Assembly (NCBI GenBank): GCA_002454125.1
Contig: DKII01000117.1
Location: 1-14,157 of the forward strand
From: Novosphingobium sp. UBA6722
Lineage (GTDB): Bacteria > Pseudomonadota > Alphaproteobacteria > Sphingomonadales > Sphingomonadaceae
Direction: 5' to 3'
Length of the DNA stretch: 14,157 bases
In this document: piece by piece, positions 4,765-12,062 of the stretch
Layout: each line of letters begins with the position of its first letter
How positions within the stretch are numbered: the stretch's first letter is position 1
Program-made: the position numbers and the translations under genes
The notes under the pieces: model-generated
Seen by the model: only the letters and a program-made list of their open reading frames with translations
What the model was told of the DNA's origin: nothing
The model's database searches: none

Positions 4765-6623
4765 TGGAGGCGATGAGCCAGAGCCGCGATCATACTGCCC
4801 CGGACAACGGGGAACCGGCCATGGCGATCCCGCTCGGCAGCGGCAGCGATGCGCCGCTGATCGATCACGGCGCCGGACCCGGCCCTAGCGAACTGGTCGA
4901 ACCCGGCCGCGCGCTGGCTCTGGCTGATTTCACGCCGCCGGCGCTGGGCGCGGGTGAGCGGCTGCTGCGGCTGGCCTATCGCCTTGGCGTGCCGGGATCG
5001 ACCCTGGCCGCGCCGTTCCGCAAGCCGGCCAAGCCGCGCCTCCTGGCGACCGTGCTCAACCCGCTGCCGGGCCAGAAGATGGCCGGCACCGCGATCCGCG
5101 CCGGGCATTTCCTGGTCCACGGGGTCAAGGCACCGATCGCCCAGATCGACTTTGCCGGTGCGGCGCGGATGGCCCCGCCACTGGAACGCGTGGTCCATTC
5201 CTTCGCCTGGCTGGCCGACCTCGAAGCTTCGGCCCCGCGCGAGCAGGTCGTGCCCGTGGCCGAACGGGTGCTCGCCGCCTGGCTCAATGCCAACCCCTCA
5301 CCCCCATCGCGTCCCGGCAAGGGGCCGGCCTGGACCGTCGCCAACGCCGGCACGCGCGAGCTGAACTGGCTGGTCCACGCGCCGCTGATCCTGTCCGGCA
5401 ACGACAAGGCCCAGCGCGCCCGCGTGCTCGCCGCGATGAACGACACGGCGCGCTGGCTGGACAAGAATGTCGGCCGCGCCGAGGACCTGCTGGGCGAAGT
5501 GGCCGGCTGGTGCGGGATCGTGGCCGCCGGGCTGCTGCTGCCCGATGGCAAGCCGCGCCGCCTGTTTGGTGAGGCCGGCCTGATCAAGGCACTGGGCGAG
5601 CTGGTGGGCGATGACGGCGGCATCCTTTCGCGCAGCCCGCTGGGCCAGATGGAGGCGATCGCCTTGCTGGTCCGGCTGCGCGCCTGCTACAATGCGGTGC
5701 GGCGCGATCCGCCGGCTGCGCTCGAGGCGATCCTGGCGCTGCTGGTCCCGCCGCTGCTGGCGCTGACTCACGGCGATGGCTCGCTCGGTTCGTGGCAGGG
5801 CAGCTGGGCAGTCGACGCAGCCGACGTCTCGGCGCTGATCGCCGCCTCGGGCGTACGCACCCGGCCGCTGCGCGATGTGCGCCAGTGGGGTTTCCAGCGC
5901 GTCGTTGCCCAGAAATCGATCCTGCAGTTCGATGCCGCCCCGCCGCCGCTGGCCAAGCACGCCCGCTCGGGCTGTGCTTCAACCCTGGCTTTCGAGCTGT
6001 CACACCAGGGCCAGCGGATCGTGGTCAATTGCGGCGGTTCGGCCTGCGCCGGCGGCCTCATTCCGGTGCGGCTGGAACAGGGCCTGCGCGCCACCGCAGC
6101 GCACTCCACCCTGGCGCTCGACGATGTCAATTCCACGGCCGTGCTGATCAACGGCCGGATCGGCAGCGGCGTGTCCGAGGTTGAGGTCGACCGGCGGACC
6201 ATCGCCGGAGAAAAGCTCTCGGGCGCGACCCGGCTGGAGGCGAGCCACAACGGCTATGTCCAGCGCTATGGTCTGACTCACCGCCGCATCCTGATCCTGC
6301 GCGACGAGGGCACCGAGCTGCGCGGGGAAGACCTGCTGATCCCGGCCGGCGGCAAGGGCAAGAGCGGCAAGGTTGCCTTCGCGATCCGCTTCCACCTTGG
6401 CCCGGGGATCGAGGTGGGCCTGAGCGAAGACGGCCAGGGTGCCGGTCTCGCCATGCCCGATGGCTCCTATTGGCAGTTCCGTGCCGGGGGCCAGGTGACG
6501 GTTGAGGAAAGCATCTGGGCCGATGGCCAGGGCCGGCCCCAGCCCATCCAACAACTGGTCCTGCAGGGCCTGGTATCACGCGGCGGCGGCAACTTTGCCT
6601 GGCTGCTGAAGAAAATGGGATAG
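4761..6623 (+). CDS. Heparinase II/III family protein
   Basis: A 620-residue protein of the heparinase II/III-like type common in alphaproteobacteria. Residues about 60-340 form the alpha-helical toroid part, with NAGTRELNWLVHAPLILSG as a recognisable stretch. Residues about 380-600 form the beta-sandwich heparinase II/III C-terminal domain, including RSGCASTLAFELS, VVNCGGS and AAHSTLALDD (His in a conserved position). Family members cleave acidic polysaccharides by elimination, but the substrate here is unknown, and no signal peptide is visible at the N-terminus. The start overlaps the rpe stop (ATGA). Met2, Met5 and Met21 are alternative starts, and the first 20 residues look poorly conserved. 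A gene of this family next to purH is a pattern I recall for alphaproteobacteria (established knowledge, not checked here). A role in envelope polysaccharide turnover is only inference. Confidence 0.88.
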   Translation: MMEAMSQSRDHTAPDNGEPAMAIPLGSGSDAPLIDHGAGPGPSELVEPGRALALADFTPPALGAGERLLRLAYRLGVPGSTLAAPFRKPAKPRLLATVLNPLPGQKMAGTAIRAGHFLVHGVKAPIAQIDFAGAARMAPPLERVVHSFAWLADLEASAPREQVVPVAERVLAAWLNANPSPPSRPGKGPAWTVANAGTRELNWLVHAPLILSGNDKAQRARVLAAMNDTARWLDKNVGRAEDLLGEVAGWCGIVAAGLLLPDGKPRRLFGEAGLIKALGELVGDDGGILSRSPLGQMEAIALLVRLRACYNAVRRDPPAALEAILALLVPPLLALTHGDGSLGSWQGSWAVDAADVSALIAASGVRTRPLRDVRQWGFQRVVAQKSILQFDAAPPPLAKHARSGCASTLAFELSHQGQRIVVNCGGSACAGGLIPVRLEQGLRATAAHSTLALDDVNSTAVLINGRIGSGVSEVEVDRRTIAGEKLSGATRLEASHNGYVQRYGLTHRRILILRDEGTELRGEDLLIPAGGKGKSGKVAFAIRFHLGPGIEVGLSEDGQGAGLAMPDGSYWQFRAGGQVTVEESIWADGQGRPQPIQQLVLQGLVSRGGGNFAWLLKKMG

Positions 6624-6630
6624 CATTCAC

Positions 6631-8220
6631 ATGACTGAGGTGACGATCCGCCGGGCGCTGCTTTCGGTGTCCGACAAGGCCGGGCTGGTGGAACTGGGCC
6701 AGGCGCTGGCCGCACGCGGGGTGGAACTGGTCTCGACCGGCGGCACGGCCAAGGCGCTGCGCGATGCGGGCCTGACCGTGAAGGACATCTCCGAGCTGAC
6801 CGGCTTTCCCGAGATGATGGACGGCCGGGTCAAGACGCTCCACCCCAAGGTCCACGGTGGCCTGCTGGCGGTGCGCGACAACCCGGAACACGCCAAGGCC
6901 ATGGCCGAGCACGCCATCGGCGCGATCGACCTGGTGGTGGTCAACCTCTATCCCTTCGAAGCGACCGTCGCCAAGGGCGCGGGCCGCGACGAGATCATCG
7001 AGAACATCGATATCGGCGGCCCCTCGATGGTCCGCTCGGCGGCCAAGAACCACGCCTATGTCACCATCGTTACTGACCCGGCCGACTATGCCGGCCTGCT
7101 GGCCGAGCTTGAGGCAACGGGCGGCGCCACCACCTATGACTTCCGCCGCCTGATGGCCGCGCGCGCCTATTCCGCGACCGCTGCCTATGACTCCATGATC
7201 AGCCAGTGGTTCGCCTTTGCCGACCAGCAGCAGCTCTTCCCCGAAACGCTCGCCGTGATCGGCAAGCGCGCCGAGGAGCTGCGCTATGGCGAAAACCCGC
7301 ACCAGCGCGCCGCACTCTATGTCCCGGCCGGCCCGCACGGCCGCGGGATTGCCCAGGCCCGGCAGGTGCAGGGCAAGGAGCTGTCCTACAACAATTACAA
7401 CGATGCCGATGCCGCGCTGGAACTCGCCGCTGAGTTCCGGGGGCAGGATCCGGCGGTGATCATCGTCAAGCACGCCAATCCCTGCGGCGTCGCCCAGGGC
7501 GCCAGCCTGCTCGAAGCCTGGACCGGCGCGCTGCAATGCGATGACGTTTCGGCCTTTGGCGGGATCGTCGCGGTCAACCAGCCGCTCGACGGCGCGACGG
7601 CTGAGGCGATCTGCCAGATCTTCACCGAAGTGGTGGTGGCCCCCGATGCCGACGAAGCGGCGATCGCTGCCTTTGCCAGGAAGAAGAACCTGCGCCTGCT
7701 GCTGACGGGTGACCTGCCCGATCCGCGCCGGGGCGGCCTGATGGTCAAGCCGATCACCGGCGGGCTGCTGGTGCAGAGCCGCGACAACGGCGCGATCGGC
7801 CGCGATGACCTGAAGGTCGTGACCAAGCGTGCGCCGACCGAGCAGGAACTGAAGGACTGCCTGTTCGCCTGGACCGTGGCCCGTCACGTCAAGTCGAACG
7901 CCATCGTCTATGCCAAGGACGGGATCACCGCCGGGATCGGCGCCGGCCAGATGAACCGCCGCGATTCTTCGCGGATCGCCGCGATGAAGGCCGCCGAAGC
8001 CGCCGAGAAGTTCGGCTGGGCGCAGAGCCGCGCGGTGGGCAGCGCGGTGGCCTCCGATGCCTTCTTCCCCTTCGCCGATGGCCTGCTGGCCGCCGCCGAA
8101 GCCGGGGCAACGGCCGTGATCCAGCCCGGCGGATCGATTCGCGACGAGGAAGTGATCGCCGCTGCCGACGCGGCCGGCCTGGCCATGGTCTTCACCGGAA
8201 TGCGCCACTTCCGCCACTGA
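6631..8220 (+). CDS. purH: Bifunctional AICAR formyltransferase / IMP cyclohydrolase
   Basis: A 529-residue cytosolic enzyme for the last two steps of IMP synthesis: formylation of AICAR with 10-formyl-THF and closure of the ring. The N-terminal cyclohydrolase (MGS-like) domain shows LVSTGGTAKAL, EMMDGRVKTLHPKVHGGLLA, NLYPFEATV and ENIDIGGPSMVRSAAKN. The C-terminal transformylase domain shows RYGENPHQRAALY, the catalytic Lys-His in IIVKHANPCGVA, DVSAFGGIVAVN, HVKSNAIVYAKDG, GAGQMNRRDS and the C-terminal SDAFFPFADG with IQPGGSIRDEEVI. Length and C-terminal end (MRHFRH) are typical. Only 7 bases separate it from the heparinase-like gene, and its ribosome site (GGGA) lies inside that gene's end, so it is probably co-transcribed. 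Confidence 0.98.
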   Translation: MTEVTIRRALLSVSDKAGLVELGQALAARGVELVSTGGTAKALRDAGLTVKDISELTGFPEMMDGRVKTLHPKVHGGLLAVRDNPEHAKAMAEHAIGAIDLVVVNLYPFEATVAKGAGRDEIIENIDIGGPSMVRSAAKNHAYVTIVTDPADYAGLLAELEATGGATTYDFRRLMAARAYSATAAYDSMISQWFAFADQQQLFPETLAVIGKRAEELRYGENPHQRAALYVPAGPHGRGIAQARQVQGKELSYNNYNDADAALELAAEFRGQDPAVIIVKHANPCGVAQGASLLEAWTGALQCDDVSAFGGIVAVNQPLDGATAEAICQIFTEVVVAPDADEAAIAAFARKKNLRLLLTGDLPDPRRGGLMVKPITGGLLVQSRDNGAIGRDDLKVVTKRAPTEQELKDCLFAWTVARHVKSNAIVYAKDGITAGIGAGQMNRRDSSRIAAMKAAEAAEKFGWAQSRAVGSAVASDAFFPFADGLLAAAEAGATAVIQPGGSIRDEEVIAAADAAGLAMVFTGMRHFRH

Positions 8221-8250
8221 GTTCCCTCGGTTCGCCGCAAGCCGCAATCG

Positions 8251-8276
8251 CTTCACCGCTCAGCCGTGCGGTGAGG
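8251..8276 (+). terminator. GC-rich hairpin after purH (possible terminator)
   Basis: TCACCGC (8253-8259) pairs with GCGGTGA (8268-8274) around an 8-base loop, extendable by one G-U and one C-G pair. It begins 30 bases after the purH stop. No T-run follows, so intrinsic termination would be weak; it may instead stabilise the mRNA end. Confidence 0.35.
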
Positions 8277-8353
8277 CGCATTGTTCACTTGGAAGTAAGG
8301 CGTTTTTCCGCAGGGAGAGCGCCGCAGTTAATCTTCGCTTCGGACTAATCCTG

Positions 8354-8515
8354 ATGGGCCTGTTCAAGACCGACCTGTTCCGCTCCTTTGGCCTCGGCTT
8401 CGCGCTGGGTGCCGTGCTGCTGGTCGGCAGCCTCTGGGCCCAAAGCGAAGACGGCATTTCCGGCAAGGTGATCCCCAAGGCCGAAGCCGCTGCCCTGCCC
8501 GACCGCACCCGGTGA
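8354..8515 (+). CDS. Small single-span membrane protein upstream of msrA
   Basis: A 53-codon frame from ATG 8354 to TGA 8515. The protein has a short amphipathic N-terminus (MGLFKTDLFRSF), one hydrophobic span at about residues 13-29 (GLGFALGAVLLVGSLW) and a polar tail of about 24 residues rich in Ala, Lys and Glu. The stop overlaps the GTG start of msrA as GTGA, a coupling typical of real operon pairs. GC-rich third positions match the neighbours. No ribosome site stands out ahead of the ATG, which lowers confidence. No named family is recognised. The tail would face the periplasm or cytoplasm depending on topology; the positive residues before the span favour a cytoplasmic N-terminus and a periplasmic tail, the same compartment as the exported MsrA behind it. 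Confidence 0.6.
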   Translation: MGLFKTDLFRSFGLGFALGAVLLVGSLWAQSEDGISGKVIPKAEAAALPDRTR

Positions 8516-9189
8516 GGGGCAAGCTTTTACTACCCGCACTGCTGGCGCTCGCCGCCGCCTGTCAACAAGCCCCGGCCATCGCCGGCGAGGTTGACGTGCT
8601 CGCCCCCGCCGCCGCGCGGCCAGCCAAGGAAACGCCCGGCCTGAAAACCGCGGTCTTTGCCGGCGGCTGCTTCTGGGGCGTCGAAGGCGTGTTCAGCCAT
8701 GTCCTGGGCGTGAAGAGCGTCCTGACTGGCTATCACGGCGGCGATGCCAAGACCGCCAAGTATGACCGCGTTGGCTACGGCGATACCGGCCATGCCGAGG
8801 CGGTGCAGGTGACCTATGATCCGGCCGTGGTCCGTTATGACCAGCTGGTGCGGATCTTCTTCTCGGTCGTCGCCGATCCGACGCTGAAGGACCGCCAGGG
8901 CCCGGACGAAGGCACCCAGTACCGCGCCGCGCTGGTGCCGACCAGTGAAGAGCAGCGCCTGGTCGCCAGCGCCTATCTGGCGCAGATGAAGGCTTCCGGC
9001 GTCTGGAAGAAGCCGGTCATCACTCCGATCGAAGGCTACAAGAAGTTCTATCCGGCCGAAGGCTATCACCAGGACTTCATGGCCAAGAACCCCAAGCACC
9101 CCTATATTCTCGCCTGGGACGTGGCCAAGGTGGCGGCGCTGATGAAGCGCTTCCCGGGTTTCTACAAGCCGGACTTCACCAAGGGCTAA
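8512..9189 (+). CDS. msrA: Peptide-methionine (S)-S-oxide reductase, exported form
   Basis: A 225-residue protein that reduces the S-epimer of methionine sulfoxide. An N-terminal export signal (MRGKLLLPALLALAAAC) ends in a lipobox-like AAAC with Cys17, so it is probably a lipoprotein or at least periplasmic, followed by an Ala/Pro linker. The MsrA domain starts near residue 46: AVFAGGCFWGVEGVF with the nucleophile Cys53, then GYHGGDAKTAKYDRV, GDTGHAEAVQVTYDP, GTQYRAAL and YHQDFMAKNP. No cysteine other than 17 and 53 exists, so the usual C-terminal resolving cysteines are absent and the enzyme must be reduced directly by an outside thiol partner. The GTG start overlaps the stop of the small membrane protein. 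The next gene starts 20 bases downstream. Confidence 0.95.
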   Translation: MRGKLLLPALLALAAACQQAPAIAGEVDVLAPAAARPAKETPGLKTAVFAGGCFWGVEGVFSHVLGVKSVLTGYHGGDAKTAKYDRVGYGDTGHAEAVQVTYDPAVVRYDQLVRIFFSVVADPTLKDRQGPDEGTQYRAALVPTSEEQRLVASAYLAQMKASGVWKKPVITPIEGYKKFYPAEGYHQDFMAKNPKHPYILAWDVAKVAALMKRFPGFYKPDFTKG

Positions 9190-9209
9190 CTAGCGCCTAT
9201 ATCGGCGCG

Positions 9210-9674
9210 ATGTCAGGTCACCATCACAACCACGACGAGCATTCGGGCCCCGGCCTGATCGAAGCGGCGCGCCATGCGCTGACCGATGCGGGCGAACAGT
9301 GGACCGACATGCGCGCCGAAGTGTTCCACGCCCTCGCCGCGCAGGACCGTCCGGCCTCGGCCTATGACATCGCCGAAAACGTCTCGAAGGGGCGCGGCAA
9401 GCGGGTCGCGGCCAACTCGGTCTACCGGATCCTCGACCTGTTCGTGAAAACCAACCTCGCCCGCCGGGTTGAGAGCGCCAACGCCTATATCGCCAACAGC
9501 CACCCCGGCTGCCGCCACGATTGCATCTTCCTGATCTGCGATGTCTGCGGCCGGGCCGTGCACATCGACGATGACAAGCTGACCGGATCGCTGGTCGAGG
9601 CCGCCCGCACCGCCGGCTTTGCCGATATCCGCCCGGTGGTGGAACTGCGCGGCGTGTGCGAGCGCTGCAACTAG
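9210..9674 (+). CDS. Fur-family transcriptional regulator, Zur-like
   Basis: A 154-residue metal-sensing DNA-binding regulator. It begins with a His-rich tail (MSGHHHNHDEH), a likely metal-binding extension. The winged-helix part covers about residues 14-90 (TDMRAEVFHALA, RPASAYDIAENVS, AANSVYRILDLFV). The dimerisation/metal part has SHPGCRHDCIFLICDVCG and ends in GVCERCN. The two CxxC pairs (Cys110/Cys113 and Cys150/Cys153) would hold the structural zinc, and His98, Cys101, His103 and Cys105 are candidate sensor ligands. The Cys-rich centre and the polar HDC... loop favour Zur over Fur, but no znuABC or zinc gene is nearby, so the metal is not proven. Only 20 bases separate it from msrA and no clear ribosome site is seen. 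Its stop interlocks with that of the convergent VOC gene. Confidence 0.85.
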   Translation: MSGHHHNHDEHSGPGLIEAARHALTDAGEQWTDMRAEVFHALAAQDRPASAYDIAENVSKGRGKRVAANSVYRILDLFVKTNLARRVESANAYIANSHPGCRHDCIFLICDVCGRAVHIDDDKLTGSLVEAARTAGFADIRPVVELRGVCERCN

Positions 9675-10057
9675 CCGAACTGGGTCAGGCTCAGCAGGTT
9701 GCCATCGGGATCGGGGAACCAGGCCACCTTGGCGCCGCCATCGGGGGAATGCCAGATCGCATCGGCATCCTGGCCAAACCCTTCATAAACCGCGAACTTG
9801 ACCCCCTTGGCGACCAGCGCGCGGACCGTGCCGACGATATCGCCAACGTTCCACCCCAGCACCGTGTGGCCGCTCGGCTGATAGCCCGGCACGGTGGTCA
9901 GCCGCATCGGCGTGCGATTGCCAAGGTCAAAGGTGGCGGCATGATCGTCCTCACCCAGCAGCCGCAATCCCAGGATACCGGCATAGAACGGCTTCGACCG
10001 GGCCCGGTCGGCAGTCGGCACGAAGCAGACGGGGGCAGCTGCGGCGGGCAGGCTCAT
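9671..10057 (-). CDS. Glyoxalase/bleomycin-resistance (VOC) family protein
   Basis: A 128-residue single-domain VOC-fold protein. The start is ATG 10057, because GAGGAG lies 7 bases upstream (10065-10070 on the plus strand); a longer frame from 10081 lacks such a site. The order of elements fits one betaalphabetabetabeta pair: PVCFVPTADRARSKPFYAGILGLRLLGEDDHAATFDLGN, then TVLGWNVGDIVGTVRALVAKGV and the closing WFPDPDGNLLSLTQF, the classic C-terminal strand signature of this superfamily. The family covers metal-dependent lyases, dioxygenases and antibiotic-binding proteins; the substrate here cannot be told. It is transcribed towards the Zur-like gene (stops overlap by 4 bases) and divergently from dxs. 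Confidence 0.88.
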   Translation of the reverse strand: MSLPAAAAPVCFVPTADRARSKPFYAGILGLRLLGEDDHAATFDLGNRTPMRLTTVPGYQPSGHTVLGWNVGDIVGTVRALVAKGVKFAVYEGFGQDADAIWHSPDGGAKVAWFPDPDGNLLSLTQFG

Positions 10058-10139
10058 CGCGAATCTCCTCTGGTTCTGCACATGTCCTGCCCGATAGTCT
10101 CAATCGACACCAACAATTCAACCGTGTAAGGCCGGGAAG
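10058..10139. promoter_or_regulatory. Divergent VOC / dxs intergenic region
   Basis: This 82-bp spacer has to contain the start signals for both genes. GAGGAG serves the VOC gene, and AAGG at 10128-10131 serves dxs with 8-base spacing. The middle is relatively AT-rich (CAACAATTCAACCGTGTAAG). No clear -35/-10 pair or operator can be named. Confidence 0.3.
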
Positions 10140-12062
10140 ATGAGTCAGTCTCCTGCCACGCCGTTGCTCGATACCGTCAATCTGCCTGCCGATCTGCGCA
10201 AGCTCGCGCCAGAGCAGCTGCGCCAACTGGCCGATGAGCTGCGCACCGAGATGATCAGCGCTGTCGGCACCACCGGCGGCCACCTGGGCTCGGGGCTGGG
10301 CGTGGTCGAGCTGACCGTGGCGATCCACTATGTGTTCAACACGCCCGACGACAAGCTGATCTGGGACGTGGGCCACCAGGCCTATCCGCACAAGATCCTG
10401 ACCGGGCGGCGTGACCGGATCCGCACCCTGCGCACCGGCGGCGGCCTGTCTGGCTTCACCAAGCGCAGCGAGAGCGAATACGATCCGTTCGGCGCGGCGC
10501 ACAGCTCCACCTCGATCTCGGCCGCGCTGGGCTTTGCCATTGCCAACAAGCTGCAGGGCCAGCCGGGCAAGGGCATCGCCGTGATCGGCGACGGCGCGAT
10601 GAGCGCGGGCATGGCCTATGAGGCGATGAACAACGCCGCCGATGCCAGCAACCGGCTGGTGGTGATCCTCAACGACAATGACATGTCGATCGCGCCGCCA
10701 GTTGGCGGGCTTTCGGCCTATCTGGCCAAGATCGTCTCCTCGCGCCCGTTTCTGGAACTGCGCGAAGTGGCGCGCAAGATCTCGCGCAAGCTGCCCGAGC
10801 CGCTGCATGTCGCCGCCCGCAAGACCGACGAATTTGCCCGCGGCATGGCGATGGGCGGGACCCTGTTCGAGGAACTGGGCTTCTATTACGTCGGCCCGAT
10901 CGACGGGCACAATCTCGATCACCTGATCCCGGTGCTGGAGAATGTCCGCGATGCCGCCGAAGGGCCGTGCCTGATCCATGTCGTGACGCAGAAGGGCAAG
11001 GGCTATGCCCCGGCCGAGGCCAGCGCCGACAAGTATCACGGCGTGCAGAAGTTCGACGTGATCACCGGCGAACAGGTCAAGGCGCCGGCCAAGGCCCCGG
11101 CCTATCAGAACGTCTTCGGCGAAACGCTGGCCAAGCTGGCGGAGACCGATCCGAAGATCTGCGCGATCACCGCCGCCATGCCGAGCGGGACGGGCGTCGA
11201 CAAGTTTGCGAAGGCGCACCCCACCCGCAGCTTCGATGTCGGCATAGCCGAACAGCACGCGGTGACCTTTGCCGCCGGTCTGGCCGCGCAAGGGATGCGG
11301 CCCTTCGCCGCGATCTATTCGACCTTCCTGCAGCGCGCCTTTGACCAGGTAGTCCATGACGTAGCGATCCAGAACCTGCCGGTCCGCTTCGCGATCGACC
11401 GTGCTGGCTTGGTCGGCGCGGATGGCGCGACGCACGCAGGCTCGTTCGACATCACCTACCTCGCCACCCTGCCCAACATGGTGGTGATGGCCGCGGCTGA
11501 CGAGGCCGAGCTGGTCCACATGACCTATACCGCCGCGCTCCACGACTCCGGCCCGATCGCCTTCCGCTATCCGCGCGGCAACGGCATTGGCGTGCCGCTG
11601 CCCGAGGTGCCGCAGCAGCTGGAGATCGGCAAGGGCCGGATCGTGCGCGAAGGGACCAAGGTTGCCCTGCTCTCGCTCGGCACGCGGCTGGCCGAAGCGC
11701 TGAAGGCGGCAGAGGTGCTCGAGGCCAAGGGGCTTTCCACCACGGTCGCCGACCTGCGCTTTGCCAAGCCGCTCGATACCGATCTGATCCGCCGCCTGAT
11801 GGCCAGCCACGAAGTGGTGGTCACGGTTGAGGAGGGCGCCATCGGCGGCCTCGGCGCCCATGTCCTGACCATGGCCAGCGACGAAGGGCTGACCGACGCC
11901 GGCCTCAAGATCCGCACGCTGCGGCTGCCCGACACGTTCCAGGATCACGACAACCCGGACAAGCAATACGACGAAGCCGGCCTTAACGCGCCGCAGATCG
12001 TCGATGCCGTGCTGAAGGCGCTGCGGCACAACAGCGCCGGCGTGGAGGAAGCGCGGGCTTGA
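10140..12062 (+). CDS. dxs: 1-deoxy-D-xylulose-5-phosphate synthase
   Basis: A 640-residue thiamin-diphosphate enzyme that condenses pyruvate with glyceraldehyde 3-phosphate, the first and rate-setting step of the MEP pathway to isoprenoids (carotenoids, quinones, hopanoids); also a source for thiamin and pyridoxal. The N-terminal region has AVGTTGGHLGSGLGVVELT with the catalytic His near 48, then WDVGHQAYPHKILTGR. The ThDP motif runs from GDGAMSAG to NDNDMSI (about 26 residues between). The Pyr domain has DVGIAEQHAVTFAAGLA with the catalytic Glu near 372, followed by HAGSFDITYL and FRYPRGNG. The C-terminal transketolase domain is complete. Length is normal. The start is supported by AAGG at -9 to -12. 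The stop overlaps a TTG start of the following gene. Confidence 0.98.
   Translation: MSQSPATPLLDTVNLPADLRKLAPEQLRQLADELRTEMISAVGTTGGHLGSGLGVVELTVAIHYVFNTPDDKLIWDVGHQAYPHKILTGRRDRIRTLRTGGGLSGFTKRSESEYDPFGAAHSSTSISAALGFAIANKLQGQPGKGIAVIGDGAMSAGMAYEAMNNAADASNRLVVILNDNDMSIAPPVGGLSAYLAKIVSSRPFLELREVARKISRKLPEPLHVAARKTDEFARGMAMGGTLFEELGFYYVGPIDGHNLDHLIPVLENVRDAAEGPCLIHVVTQKGKGYAPAEASADKYHGVQKFDVITGEQVKAPAKAPAYQNVFGETLAKLAETDPKICAITAAMPSGTGVDKFAKAHPTRSFDVGIAEQHAVTFAAGLAAQGMRPFAAIYSTFLQRAFDQVVHDVAIQNLPVRFAIDRAGLVGADGATHAGSFDITYLATLPNMVVMAAADEAELVHMTYTAALHDSGPIAFRYPRGNGIGVPLPEVPQQLEIGKGRIVREGTKVALLSLGTRLAEALKAAEVLEAKGLSTTVADLRFAKPLDTDLIRRLMASHEVVVTVEEGAIGGLGAHVLTMASDEGLTDAGLKIRTLRLPDTFQDHDNPDKQYDEAGLNAPQIVDAVLKALRHNSAGVEEARA

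Noticed and set aside
6148..8256. 702-codon open frame on the minus strand
   Set aside because: Antisense to purH and the heparinase-like gene; Gly/Ala/Arg/His-rich with no recognisable domain.
8221..8353. Possible small RNA or riboswitch in the purH-small ORF gap
   Set aside because: Only one simple hairpin is visible and no conserved riboswitch core could be recognised by eye.
10058..10081. Longer start of the VOC gene at 10081
   Set aside because: The ATG at 10057 has GAGGAG at ideal distance, and that site would lie inside the coding region of the longer form.
9951..12029. 692-codon open frame on the minus strand
   Set aside because: Antisense to dxs; low-complexity translation explained by codon bias on the coding strand.
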